This document shows, one piece after another, positions 44,153 to 55,635 of a stretch of 64,000 nt of DNA. The translations under genes and the position numbers were made by a program. Source of the DNA: Stenocarpella maydis (Eukaryota > Ascomycota > Sordariomycetes > Diaporthales > Diaporthaceae). Position 1 is the stretch's first letter. The number at the start of each line of letters is the position of its first letter. The stretch is taken from the NCBI GenBank assembly GCA_002270565.1, contig NQMI01000080.1:124001-188000 (forward strand). Direction: 5' to 3'. Under the pieces are notes generated by a model. The model was given only the letters and a program-made list of their open reading frames with translations, ran no database searches and was not told the origin of the DNA.

Positions 44153-45502
44153 ATGCCCTCTCACAACGATCTCACCATAAAAGGCGATGGCTGCAAGCGC
44201 ATTCCAATCTCCGACTGCAAGCTTCAGCCACTCAACCTGCTCATCCCGGGCGGCGCCCCAGTCATGGTGCCAAAGCACAACGCTTGGCCAGGCGCAAACA
44301 AGGGGGGGCCACTAAAACTCAGTGTCCCTCTCCCTGCAAGTAATTTCTATGATTCAGTGGAGGAGGATGGGTCGAGCGAGGAGCCGGTTGCCACGAAGAC
44401 CAGGTCGAAGGCGCCCTCCCCGACCGATCTGAAGGTCAAGCGCGAGAAGAAGCCGGACGGTCGGTGCAAGAAGACGACCAAGCTCGAAAAACTCGCAATC
44501 GAGGCCAAACAGCCCAAGAAGCTGGCGCAGCAGCCCAAGGACCACGAGAAGTACGTCGCGAAGCTCAGGGCAAAGTACGCGGCCAAGCACACGGCCAAGA
44601 CTCGCGACGAAGCTCCCGACTCCGACCTTGAATGCAACGGCAGCGCCGCAACCAACTCGACGACTGACAATGAGTCCCAAACTTCCAATGCGTCAGCCAG
44701 CGGGCAGACGACCGACGCAAGCGAGGAGGTCTGCCGCATGATCAAGAGCCTGAAGATCAAAGCTGCCGGTACGGACGACGCCACCTTCAACGCCTCAGAT
44801 GATGCTCAGATATTGGCCAGGAAGGAGGCAGGAGAGTCATTCGCCGCCATCGCAAAGTTCATGGGCCGCACAAAGAAACAAATCTCCAAGCGATACCACG
44901 AGCTCACGGCCCTCGGGAAGAAAGCCGAGACAGCAGGCGCAAGTGGCCCTGGCGAGTCCTCGGAGGCTCCAGCAGGTACGGACAATGACGTGCCGGCTGA
45001 TGCCATTGGCGGTCTCTTCGACCTCGGTGTCCTTCAGGCCAAGTTGGAGGCTACTGTGGAAGAGCAGGCCCGGGCCGAAGGCGAAGCCAAGGGGGAGCAA
45101 CGTGACCAAGTTGTTGCGTCCCAGGCGCCCAAGTCGTCTCCTGTCGGCATCCCAAAGGGCGAGAAAGGCGACAAGAAGAAAGCCAAGAAGAGTCCCAAGC
45201 TGAGCTCGCCAGCCGTCGCCGGTGGCGAGTCCGGCTACGAGTCCGGTTCTGAGGATGTGTCCACCAAGGTATTCATCGGGAACTACGCCAGACACCTACT
45301 CACTAACAAGAGCACCATCCCCGAGGCAGACGACAAGTTTGACGAGGAGGACTGTATCCTCATGGCGGTTTCTGACGCCCGCCGAAAGGTTGATCGCTGG
45401 AAGCAGATGCAGGCCGACTTTGCCAATCTGACTGGCCGGATGGTCCCTGTCGAGGTGTTGAAGTATAAGTTTGGAGAGGGCGAGAAGCCAGAGGGTTGCT
45501 GA
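44153..45502 (+). CDS. Myb/SANT-like nuclear protein
   Basis: Single-exon reading frame of 449 residues starting MPSHNDLTIKGDGC. The N-terminal 190 residues are Lys/Ala-rich and low-complexity (KLEKLAIEAKQPKKLAQQPK). Residues about 215-253 (DDAQILARKEAGESFAAIAK, then FMGRTKKQISKRYHEL) form a Myb/SANT-like helix-turn-helix of the fungal kind with repeated aromatic/hydrophobic spacing. The C-terminus, DARRKVDRWKQMQADFANLT then GRMVPVEVLKYKFGEG, recurs in fungal proteins of this layout. Rich in acidic and basic blocks, so probably nuclear. Target DNA or partner unknown. Confidence 0.8.
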   Translation: MPSHNDLTIKGDGCKRIPISDCKLQPLNLLIPGGAPVMVPKHNAWPGANKGGPLKLSVPLPASNFYDSVEEDGSSEEPVATKTRSKAPSPTDLKVKREKKPDGRCKKTTKLEKLAIEAKQPKKLAQQPKDHEKYVAKLRAKYAAKHTAKTRDEAPDSDLECNGSAATNSTTDNESQTSNASASGQTTDASEEVCRMIKSLKIKAAGTDDATFNASDDAQILARKEAGESFAAIAKFMGRTKKQISKRYHELTALGKKAETAGASGPGESSEAPAGTDNDVPADAIGGLFDLGVLQAKLEATVEEQARAEGEAKGEQRDQVVASQAPKSSPVGIPKGEKGDKKKAKKSPKLSSPAVAGGESGYESGSEDVSTKVFIGNYARHLLTNKSTIPEADDKFDEEDCILMAVSDARRKVDRWKQMQADFANLTGRMVPVEVLKYKFGEGEKPEGC

Positions 45503-46354
45503 GAAGGCTCTCGGTTGTTTCCTTGTCCGACAGGGTATACTCCATATCATGTTAAAAACTGTGCAGCTTCCACTCGGTCTATGATGGAGAATCGCCTGCT
45601 TTCCGCTCTGCAACTCGTGTTTGAGACGGGCTGTCATGTGCGCAGTTGCATGGGGCAGCTGGATTGTTAACGAAGCTGAGACCGAGTCGGACGAGTCCTA
45701 TGTTTCTGCATTGGCTTGGGAATATTTGAGGCGCCAGTTCGAGAGTGTAGTCGCAGGCCAAAAAGTGGTAGTGAAAATTCTGGCTGATTTGCAAGTTTTG
45801 GTCGAGATTCCCATGTTTCTCAGCAGGATTCCCTCACCTACCTACAGCTAGCTGCATACTGCCAAAGTCGAGCGTGGGTCATGAAGAGGGACTGCTGTAT
45901 TTGATTAGCACAAAGAGAATCTGTCGCCCACACAGGCGGCTTGAAACGCGCCGGCAGTGCTTCTCATGAATCTGATCGGGATGTCTAAAAATCTCTGAGT
46001 ATCGGGAGCAAAGGTCACCCCCATGACGCCAAAAATCCCGCCAGCGTTTATTGCAGTGAAGGACTCAAGAGACGGTGGCCGGCTGAAGTGTCCCTGTCCC
46101 ATGTTCGTCTATGAGACACGGCCAACAGTCGGTCATGGTCCATCAATGCTGACTTGGGTATTGCAGTGGGACTCGGTCTCACCGGGAAAACACGTAAAGC
46201 CCAGTACGAGCAGCCGATATAGTGTTGCTGTCCTGTTTCCAATCCTCTCCAAATCATTACTGCCTTGCTCCTTTATCATGTCTATTGGTATCTCTGCTGT
46301 TCTTTGCAATAAACCCAGTCCCAGCCCGTTTTGAATACACCTCCGAACTCCTTT
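45503..46354. other. Intergenic, convergent; no gene seen
   Basis: 3' side of the Myb-like gene and of SCAP. Short open frames without motif. Confidence 0.45.
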
Positions 46355-49300
46355 TCATCGCTGATATTGCTTGTATGTCAAGGACGACACTCTAGGCCTG
46401 GAATGTGGTGCTCTTCTCCGCCTATTTGTCAGGTTGATATCATCGGCCGTCTCGTCGCCCGCATTGTCGAATCGTTCGTGGCCGACGGTAATTATTTTGA
46501 CCACATTTCCGAAGCCGACTGCGGCACTGCTGTAACCAACCTTTGCCATTGGTCCAAGTGTTGATATTATCAGCCCGGCAGGGTCATCAGGTGCGACCAG
46601 CGGCGTAGTCTCGATGTTCCCTTCCTTCTCGACCCGGCTTATTACCCATATTTCCCATATTTCCTCCGCCTTGGTCCTTCTCGGCGACGCGTCGGCATTT
46701 CCACGTCGGCGCAGGCCAGATTGCGCAAATGCTGGCAGTCGTTCTCTCATGGGGGTTGCCTGATCTTCCTTTTGCTTTTTTCTTATGCCGACAAAGCATC
46801 CATTCCGCAACGGCGTCCACGCACCTGGGTTGTGTATCCGGCGAGTAACCACTCTAGTCTCCCCCCACTCGCAGCTGGATCGCACGCGTGTGCCAGCCAC
46901 ATCAGAGAAACATATGTTGTCGTAGTCTTCCCCTGGAAGATACGTCTGAAGTACAAACTCGCCATCCTCTCCACTTAGGTAGGCGAGTGTGAGAGAAGTG
47001 ACGGTGCCTCGACCGCCCGGACCCGACCTCTGTCCTTGATACACAAACTTGAGGGATCTCGACTGTATCGTTTCAGTCTGGAAAGTGTGCATCACCCTGG
47101 ACGAGTAGAGGTCCACGAGGTCGACACCGTGAATCCCGACGACCATGTAAGAAGCGAAGCCCTGAACAGGCAGCAGCGCCTGTGGCTCCTTGAGGGTGCT
47201 GCCTAGCAGCTTGACTTCTGAACATATCCATAGACCATTGACATAGTCGACCCGATGTATACAGGAGCGTCGTGACAGTGTGACAATTGAGAGACGTGGC
47301 TCTGACTGCACCGACGTCGCTGTGTGGGGGTTCACATTGGTCAGCTGTTGACACGGGTGATACTAGGCGGAAGGGAGGTGGGGAGCTTGATGCTTACGTT
47401 TCTCCGTAATAGTCACAGCAGAGCTGAGGGGGCTTCTGCAGATCATGTGATCCGATTGTTCGAGAGCATCGGGAAATATCTCAGTCATGGTCCCATTTCG
47501 TCTCACAATGACAACTGAAAGCCGGGCGTTGTTGCTGTTGGGCCCGAAGAAGAAAGCCTCCGGCTTCTGGCCGTACAAGTCGACAGGCGCTGAAGGGCCC
47601 CACTCCTGCTTCGTGATGCTCCAGAGCAGCACTCGGTACGTCGATAGGATCGCCAACCAATTCGACGCATCATCGACCGCCATGGCCTGTATAGGGAACG
47701 GGCTATCCATTGGGGATGCGGTCTTGTCTATTTCGTGACTCGCAAAGTCATACTGAAGGTCCCACACCCTAATCTTGCGGTCGAGCCCAGCGGACACCAT
47801 ATGGCTGTCGGGAGCGACCAGCAGTCTTGCGATATCGAGCTTATGACCGTTTGCCAGGCTTTTGACCGAGACGAGGGGTTCCTCGCCAACATCGTCCTCA
47901 CCCCTGACGTCTACCATTTCATCCCAGAGTAGGTAGTTCATCAGAAGCCTGACCATCGCCACCAGGACGAGGACCGTGACGATGAAAGGTGTGAGTTGGT
48001 GATGTGTGAAGTCATATATTGCGTCTGGGAACCAGCGTGCACCCTTGGGCGGGTTCCGATCAGCGCCCTTGAGCACGAAGACAACCGGGTCATGAACGCG
48101 AGCAACATAACTATGGGCCCAGGGCTTGATGACATTAATCACCTCCTTTGCTGTCTCGTGGTCTTGAAGACGAAGCCAGGACTTTGGACTTCGAGCTTGG
48201 TGTATTTGAGCATAAGTAGGTGAGGCTTCTGCGCTGTCAGTTCTCCAGAGATGTCGCCATAGACCCGCAGGACTGGGCGCGTCCCCACCCTGCAAGAAAT
48301 GCCACTGTGCAGCAAGCACGAATCCCAACATCACGACAGTTCCTGCGATGCGCGTCGAGAGTGCTATACGCCCTTTCAGGATAGCATCGACAATAGACTG
48401 GCGTGGTGGACCATCTGGGGCCATTCTGTTGTTCCTGATGCAGGCTTTCTCAAGGGCGTCCCCCAGCTCTGTCCGGCGCACATCGACGCTGAGGACAGCG
48501 AGGAAGAAAGTCGAAAGATAGAAAAAGTCGAAGAGAATGGCAATGGCTGCAAAGGTGCAAAACGCGGACACGCCAGAAGAGACCACCTTGGACAGGCCCC
48601 AGAGGATCAATAGATTTTGAGCCACGCTGGCAAGAGCAACATGGCCCGTCTCGCCAAACGCATGCCCGATGCGGCTGCTGGTGTTGTGATCGGACGGTGT
48701 GAGTATGACGGCATTGATCAGCCTGAAGACGTTCTCCAAGCTCATTGCCATGAGTACTAGAGGGTAGGCAGCCCTTGGGATCCTGGAGAGGTCGATCCTG
48801 AAGATGGCGCATACGGTCAGGCTAGAAATAATGGACATTATTATCTGTGCGACGACGGTGACAATCAGACCCAATTTGGACTTGACCGCCCTGATCTTGG
48901 ACAGGCTCAGCAAAAAGTAGGTGGTGGTCAACAAGTAGGCCAAGGACAGTAGAGTGGCATCCTGTACCGAAATTGGACGGAACTGGAACTCGAAGAGTTG
49001 AGAACCAGCTGACACGCCATTTTTGGGGAAAACATCCCACTTGTCCGTCATGCGAGCGGCGGCCTCCTGTGTCTTCCTCGCCCACTGCCTCCCCACCGGC
49101 GAGTCTTGGAGGTGGAGCAAAGTGATGACCAGCGCGTCGGCAGCGATGAGCCGCCTGTCCTCGAAGTTCTTGCCGCTGAAGACTATGGAATGTCGCAGGG
49201 TCACATTGACCGATGTCGGCTGGTTCTTCTTCTCGTTGACGGTATTGATGAAGTCCGTGTCTCGCGCGATGTTGCCGGCGTCGCAAGCCCAGTACTGCAG

Positions 49301-49915
49301 GGGAGAGTGGAAGAACCATGACTGGTTTGTCAGGCCATTAACGACGTGGAATGCATCCCTCTCCTTCTCAGTAAGGTCGGCTTGCAGGTCGACCTGCCGA
49401 GTGCCACCGGGGGGCTGCCGCGGGTCGAAATCGGTGGTGGGCCCCAATATCGCATCCTGCAGGTCCAAGGCGCCTAGGAGCACCTCGCGGTCGAGGGCTT
49501 TCATGTAGCTCCCGTGCACCCATATCGTCCGCATGATGACGTCGGGCTGGACAGCCGGCCTGTCGATCACAGGCTGGGCGTCGGTCCAGACATGTAGGGG
49601 AAGGTTAGGCGCAGCGACGGTGTAGTCGGTTGTGTAGAGGAAGGGACAGGGGTAAATAAGGATACCAGCAACGGCCACGGAAATCAGCAGGGTCGCGAGG
49701 ACATGCCGTGCAGCATATCTTCCATATCTGGTCAGTGCACCTCGAAGCAGGTGAGTCGGTGGCAACAGAGGGGCCTCAGTTGTCCTGTACGGCGGGTTAA
49801 CCCAGGTGCTCACGATTCGACTGCCAGGTGGCTGAGAGGCGCCAGAGACACAAGCTAGACACGGGGGTGGAGAGCAAACTTACCCTCGGAACGGGTAAAG
49901 AAGATACCAGATCAT
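46355..49915 (-). CDS. SCP1: SREBP cleavage-activating protein (SCAP/Scp1)
   Basis: ER/Golgi polytopic sterol sensor that escorts the SREBP transcription factor for proteolytic activation when sterol or oxygen is low. Exons 49884-49915, 47398-49784 and 46355-47319 (introns 99 and 78 bp) give 1127 residues. The 32-bp first exon supplies MIWYLLYPFR and is followed by GTTEAPLLPPTHLLRGALTR, the conserved start; without it the protein would begin with an artefact. Then come the first span (LLISVAVAGILIYPCPFLYT), a long lumenal loop, the sterol-sensing domain at about residues 285-455 (SLAYLLTTTYFLLSLSKIRA onward, with YPLVLMAMSLENVFRLINAV), and C-terminal WD40 repeats from about 650 (MVSAGLDRKIRVWDLQYDF; WLAILSTYRVLLWSI). 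It implies an SREBP pathway in this organism. Confidence 0.93.
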
Positions 49916-52900
49916 CACAAGCAGTTTCACCGAGAAAACCCAAGGATCAAGTGGGTGTCAGGAGAGCGAATGGCATGCAGTAGGCAGCTCATGCTTGGCG
50001 CGATGGGGTGCGATGATAGCGAGGCTTTGGAGTTGGTATAGAGAGAGCCAAGGCTAGCCAGAAGCAGACATGCAGGAAATCAGAGATTGAAAGGGCTGGA
50101 GCGATGTCGCTGTAGCCGACGGGGCAGCAGCCTAAGGATGATCGAGGGTGGACCCAAGATATGTGAGGTGGACGTGAGAAGCTCTCGCGGGTGGTGGAGG
50201 TGGGCAGGGACGAGGTGAGAAGACAGTCCTGTCCAGTCCGGTCAGAGCTGGAGACTGGAGGGTTCCGCCGCGCGCGAGAGAAGGGAACTTTAAATTGGGG
50301 CGCGCTCAAGTGTCTGGGACGGATGGGCTGGAGTCAAGACACGCGGTGGATCAGCAGGTATGAAGCACCATAGACCCGGCCCAGGGGAGGCGACACGAGA
50401 GGCCCACAAGTGAATGGATGATGAGAGGCACCCCGTCACCCGATGCGAATGGCAGTGCAGCCTTGTAGCGATGAGCTGGCTCAGGATGGGCGGGACGGCC
50501 AATTCGGTGCACAATGGCCAACAAATGCAGTTATATGGTGTAGTCCATCCAGACGAGGCAAAACAGGCTGGCTGTATTGGGCCGGGGCGGCGGGCTTCGT
50601 GTCGTCGCAACTCTGTGTGTTATGCGCTAGGTGGCCGAGCCCCCAGACCTCAGAGGTTCTGGGAGACTTGCTGGAGAGCCGGCCTAGAGTTTCGAAGTGT
50701 TTGCCTGCTGATAGGCGAAATATGTCGTGTCTTTGCACGGACGGGAACTCTGCGCTGGGACGGGCGACGAGCACAAATGCAGTGAGACGTTACAGCGGAG
50801 CAGGGCGGCCAGAGGCAGAGGCAGGAGCAGGAGCGGGTGAGACCAGGGGAGCCGAAGGTTCTGCCGGGTCGGGATAGATCTGCGGGCAGCTGGAGGGGGC
50901 GAGATGATGAAGCGCTGGTGCGATACTGCGCGATACCAGATGCGCGGTGCGGTGAGACGCGGATCGAAACAGAGTGGCTCTCGCTCAATAGCTAGGCTGC
51001 TGCTAGGAAGGCTAGCTAGACTGCTAGACTATGCCGTATGGGTGGGTTGTCTAAGGGTTTGAGGGATGCGAAACGGCCTTAGGCTTCGCAGGTGCGCGCG
51101 AGCGGCACTGGTTGGCTGGCCCGGGGCGGCGGGCGGCGGGCGGCGTGCTAGTTTGTAGGTGCAGCCGAGGACCCGAGGGATCTGGACCAAATTGATGCCA
51201 GCAGTAGTACATAGTATGGCAGCCAAGAGCAAGATAGGCTGACCGACCATAGGTACTCTGCAACCTGGCCCGCGCAGTGTGTGATGAGGTCTCTCAGCCC
51301 CGCGCCCAGGCTTGCTGGTCCTGCGGTTGCGCGGTGTGGATACCAGCAGAGGAGAGTGGTCGGCCGGATGAGGAAAGACCAAAGAGTTCGCACAGGGTTG
51401 CTGGCTGGCGCACGGACAGGCAAGGGGCACAGGCTGGACTAGACAAGACAGCTCGCTGATGCAATATTCCCCAAGGCCCTCTGTTGTCGTGCGTGCAGAC
51501 AGACAGTTGAGTGGGACTTCCCAGATGCGGAGGATTATGGTGGTGCCTCGAAGATCGGCGTCTCAGTTCGCACGCAGGTGGGCGTTGTGCTGTGCCGTGC
51601 GCCTGGCACCTTGCGCCGTGTGCCTCGTGCCGCCCTGCTTTGTCTTGCCTTGCCAGAACTCTAGTCCCGTCTCATCCCGTCTCGTCTCGAGAGATGGCTT
51701 GTTTGGTAAACGGCCGAGGAGTGCGTGACGGCTGAGGAAGAGGGTGGTGTTGAGAGACAAAGAGAGGTGTGTGTGGTGGTGTTGTGTGTAAGTAAGAATG
51801 AGAGAGTGTGTGTGACGAGCCACCCAATCAAAAATGCTTATTCGCAGGCCGGAGGACCGACGACAGCGTGGCAGCTGCGCAGCTCGCCTTGGGGTCGTGC
51901 CTTCTTCGGTGACGGTGGTATTGCGTGTGGGCAAGGATTTGGCCAACAAAAAGGAAAGAACGACGGGCTCACCTTCCAAGGTTGTCTGTGTATGTCCGAC
52001 ACCGACCGACTGTCTGTCTATCCGTCTGTATTGTCTGCCCACAAACTCCGGCTCCAGACTTGCTTCAGCGCAGCCGACGAGGCCATTTGAGTCGAGTCTC
52101 GAGACCTTCACGCCACTTTGTGCCGGGTTCCAGCCCTCTTGGCTCATCACGCCCCAGACACGACAGTGGGCATCGGCATGGGTATGGCATCGTCAATTTT
52201 CGTTGTCATCGCAACTCACCGTCATCACGGGACGCCACTGCTCGTGTGTCTCCATACATACATGGCATGATGCCCTCCAGAGTGCCGGTATCGTCCGTTG
52301 CCCGTTGTCCATCGTCTGTCGGCCGCCGCCCTTCGCTTCCCCTCATGACGGTGGCCCGAGTCTGGCAAGCACCAGCGCAACCATAGCCACCGCTGCCACC
52401 AGTACAAGGCGGATGGGCCAAATAGTAGTCCTTCGAGACGACGTCGACTGTGTCTGTCCGTCCACTATACACCATACGACGACGCGACATGGCTTCCGGC
52501 CCACTGACAAAAGGATGGCGTAGGGCGTGGCTCGTCATGCCTCATACTTGGGCTGATACCCACACAGGCAGGACGGGAGGTCGGTTATGGCAACCAGGTA
52601 TGGCGAGGGCTCTCCTGGAAAGAGTCGACGGACCAGCCCGTCTTCAACCTGCTGACATTCGCGACAGGACCTTCGGCCAGTCTTATATCCCGCCTCTCCC
52701 ATATCCGACCGCCTCCCGTGCTGCCTTGATCTGTCGCTCTCAGGCCCAATCCGTCACATATGGCAGAGCCGTGGGCGTCAGAAGGCCTAACAACTACTAG
52801 AACCCCAGTGCAGCCCTGTCGTGGCCCCAGCAGCCGCCCTCTTGTCAGGCCACTTTGGGTTAACATCAGCCGATTTTGCCGTCACCCCTTGGCCCAGTGC

Positions 52901-53366
52901 CCTGCAACCCGACCGCTAGCCTGCCCCAACCACCTCTGATTGGGTTCTCCGTCCCTTCACAAAACACAGAATCGCTAGCCTCCCCGACGAACCCGCCTGG
53001 CCGCCAGGCCGCATCGCATCGCATCGCATCCCGCATGGCATGTGCCGCCGGCCCACCACACCCTCGAGGCTCAATGTGACTTTTATCTACGGAGTACATA
53101 GTATACCTTTCCATGGACTTGGAATCTGGCCACCATCTGGCTCGCACCCTACGTACACTACTCCCCAGTAGGCTGTCGACTACCTAGCCACGTGCGCCGT
53201 CCGAAGGTCCCCTAGTCGCGGGCCCACCTGCACGGAAACACTCAATTTACCTGTTCGCCGCTGGGATCGTCCTCGGAACGGGCCAGGACGACACCTCATC
53301 CCCATTGTTACCCTGTCCTTGTCCAGGTGTCTTGGGGTACAGCCTGCCGCCCCGACGCAGTTGTCC
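49916..53366. promoter_or_regulatory. 3.4-kb divergent region between SCAP and JMJD7
   Basis: No supported gene. Simple-sequence tracts (GTGT/GAGA on the plus strand near 51740-51830; GGCGGGCGGC near 51126-51143) and several short open frames, none with motif or splice partner. It could hold a long SCAP 5' leader with upstream ORFs, or a non-coding RNA; this cannot be decided by eye. GCATCGCATCGCATC repeats lie near 53011-53030. Confidence 0.4.
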
Positions 53367-54766
53367 ATGGAATCGACCGACGACCCTTTGGCCGAGCTGC
53401 TCACCAACTACAATGAGCTAAACACATCCGTCGTCGACGAGCTCCACGAGGAGCCAAGTCCACTCGAGTTTATGAGATATGTCTCAAGAAACACCCCCTT
53501 TGTGGTGAGGGGAGGAGCCGAGACCTGGACTGCCACCAAGACATGGACCCTTGCCCATCTTAAGGATCTTTTGCGCGACCAGGTCGTCAGTGTCGCCGTG
53601 ACTCCCAAGGGGTTTGTGAACTCCCACTTTTCGTTCCTTCGTTGAATCCGTGAGGCAGCAGCAGCAGCCTTCAACAGCCCGGTCCTGTGCAAAATGTCCT
53701 AATCATGGCGTCTCGCTGTCAGGAACGCCGACGCTCCAACACTGAACGAGGAGGGCGAGCTTGTCTTTGCCAAACCATGCGAGGAAGACCAGCCGTTCTC
53801 TGACTTTGTCGAGTATGTTGCGCGTCAGGAGACGGACAATTCCTTCCCCCAGGACAGCGAGATAAGATATGCTCAGACGCGTAAGCACGAGCAACGCGAA
53901 TGTTCCCTCAACGCCCGCTGCTCCACGTTTCTGATCGCCTTGGTCCAGAAAATGACAACCTCCGCCACGAGTACATCTCTATTTTGGGCCAGGTCCAACG
54001 TGATATTCCCTTTGCGCGGATTGCCCTGCAGAAAGAACCCGATGCTATCAACATGTGGTGAGTCAAAATCAGTTGCGGGGCGGACCGGCGCTGCCTCACT
54101 CCGTCATGCGCGGCCTAACGCATCTGTCAAAAAAAGGGTCGGCAATTCTCGCTCAGTAACAGCCCTGCACAAGGACAACTACGAGAATATATACGTACAA
54201 GTCCAAGGACAGAAGCATTTCGTTCTGCTTCCTCCGCACTGCCACCCATGTGTCAACGAGAAGCTCCTCCGCCCCGGCACCTATGCGCGAAGCGGTCAGG
54301 ATGGTCAACTGCACCTGATCATGGATGCAGGCCAGCGTGGTGATGGTGAGGCTGTGCCGTTCGCGATTTGGGACCCGGACCATCCACACGAAAATGCGAC
54401 ACCTTACTCCAAGCTTGTGCAGCCGATGCGTGTCACACTGCACCAGGGAGATATGTTGTATCTGCCGGCCATGTGGTAAGTTGTGTATTCCCCACTGGCA
54501 GCACGCAAAAATTGGCAATGCTGATGTATGGCAACAACTCGACAGGTATCACAAAGTGTCACAATCCTGCTCGGAGGACGGGATCTGTGTGGCTGTAAAT
54601 TACTGGTATGCTGTGCAGTGGATTCTGAGATAACCACCCGGCCTGGTTTGGCTAAATCTCTTGCAGGTACGATATGGAGTTCAGCGGACCACTCTACCCT
54701 GCCACGACATTTGCAAGATCGGTCAGCCTTCAGAACAACAGCGACATCAGTAAGATGGCTTTTTGA
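53367..54766 (+). CDS. JMJD7: JmjC-domain lysyl hydroxylase, JMJD7 type
   Basis: Fe(II)/2-oxoglutarate oxygenase; human JMJD7 is a (3S)-lysyl hydroxylase of DRG GTPases, and S. pombe has Jmj7. Six exons, 53367-53611, 53723-53880, 53949-54057, 54137-54475, 54546-54605 and 54667-54766, join exactly to 336 residues, close to the human length. The cupin-like domain is complete: PLEFMRYVSRNTPFVVRGG, VSVAVTPKGNADAP, FARIALQKEPDAINMW. The iron-binding H182-x-D184 is in ALHKDNYENIY, the cofactor lysine in GQKHFVLLPP, and the distal H286 in LYLPAMWYHKVSQS. VNYWYDMEF and a short tail follow. Introns 3 to 5 interrupt tryptophan codons (TG|G). Likely cytosolic or nuclear and active. Confidence 0.93.
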
Positions 54767-55635
54767 TATGATATCCACCGTCCGGAATGTTCGAATGCCC
54801 TGTTTGGGGGAGCCCCTACTCTTGAGCCATTTTCGCCAAATAGACGCGCGTTCCCGGCCACCTCAGTTGGGCGAAGAATCGCACATTGGTTCCCACTCTC
54901 AGTCTGGCATATGTCTTGTGCATCTTCGCCGCGGGAAAGTGATCTCCTTTCCCCCTCAGAATCGAGTCGTAGAGCGAGGTCCAGAGCCGCATGCATGGGA
55001 CGAAAGGGCCCAACGAGGTTGTCTGGCTGTCCGTGGCTGTTTAAGCGGGTGTGATGTACTCTCAGCCCCATTTTGTCGGCCGCGTAAAGACCATGCACCT
55101 CAAAACAAAATGTATACACACCTTTACGCTTTATAAATCTTTGGGTAAAAATATACAGACTGGATACGTAGTGTTCTTCATAGGTATGTACATATAGATA
55201 TGTAGTGTAGTCGTTCCTGCGCGCGGGACGATCAGCGCTGCTGGTTTGGGGGTGAAGTGGGGGCGAGGTGCTTTTGGACTGCATGCCCGAGGTAATGCGG
55301 GGCGCTCAGGGGGCAAGCTCACCTCACCTGTGTATTTGCGGGACCACTTTACACTCCTCTCTCTTCCCCCTTCTCATCCGTCAGGGCTCACTAGCTGTCC
55401 TTGCCAGGGACAAACTCGACGTAACAATTGTCACCTGCCTGCCCTGCCATGACAACAATGGGCGTCATCTCATGCGGCTCGCTTCGAATACCCGCAACAT
55501 CACCCACCTTGCACCATCGCCGCCGCCGGGCTTACACCTGTAGGCTCAAGCAATCCCGACCTTGAGCTTGGGCTCGAGCTCTCCCATGCACCAATCGCCT
55601 CCCCCAGCACAAGCAGAAACAAAACAGCCGCCATC
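54767..55635. other. Intergenic; recyclin promoter
   Basis: 3' region of JMJD7 and promoter/leader of recyclin. AT-rich with TATGTA repeats near 55180-55206. No gene seen. Confidence 0.45.

Noticed and set aside
49785..49813. SCAP start at 49813
   Set aside because: This ATG lies inside the intron. The conserved N-terminus is encoded upstream at 49884-49915.
51563..52150. 195-codon minus-strand open frame
   Set aside because: His/Ser/Thr/Leu low-complexity from GTGT/GAGA repeats; no motif; probably leader or spacer DNA.
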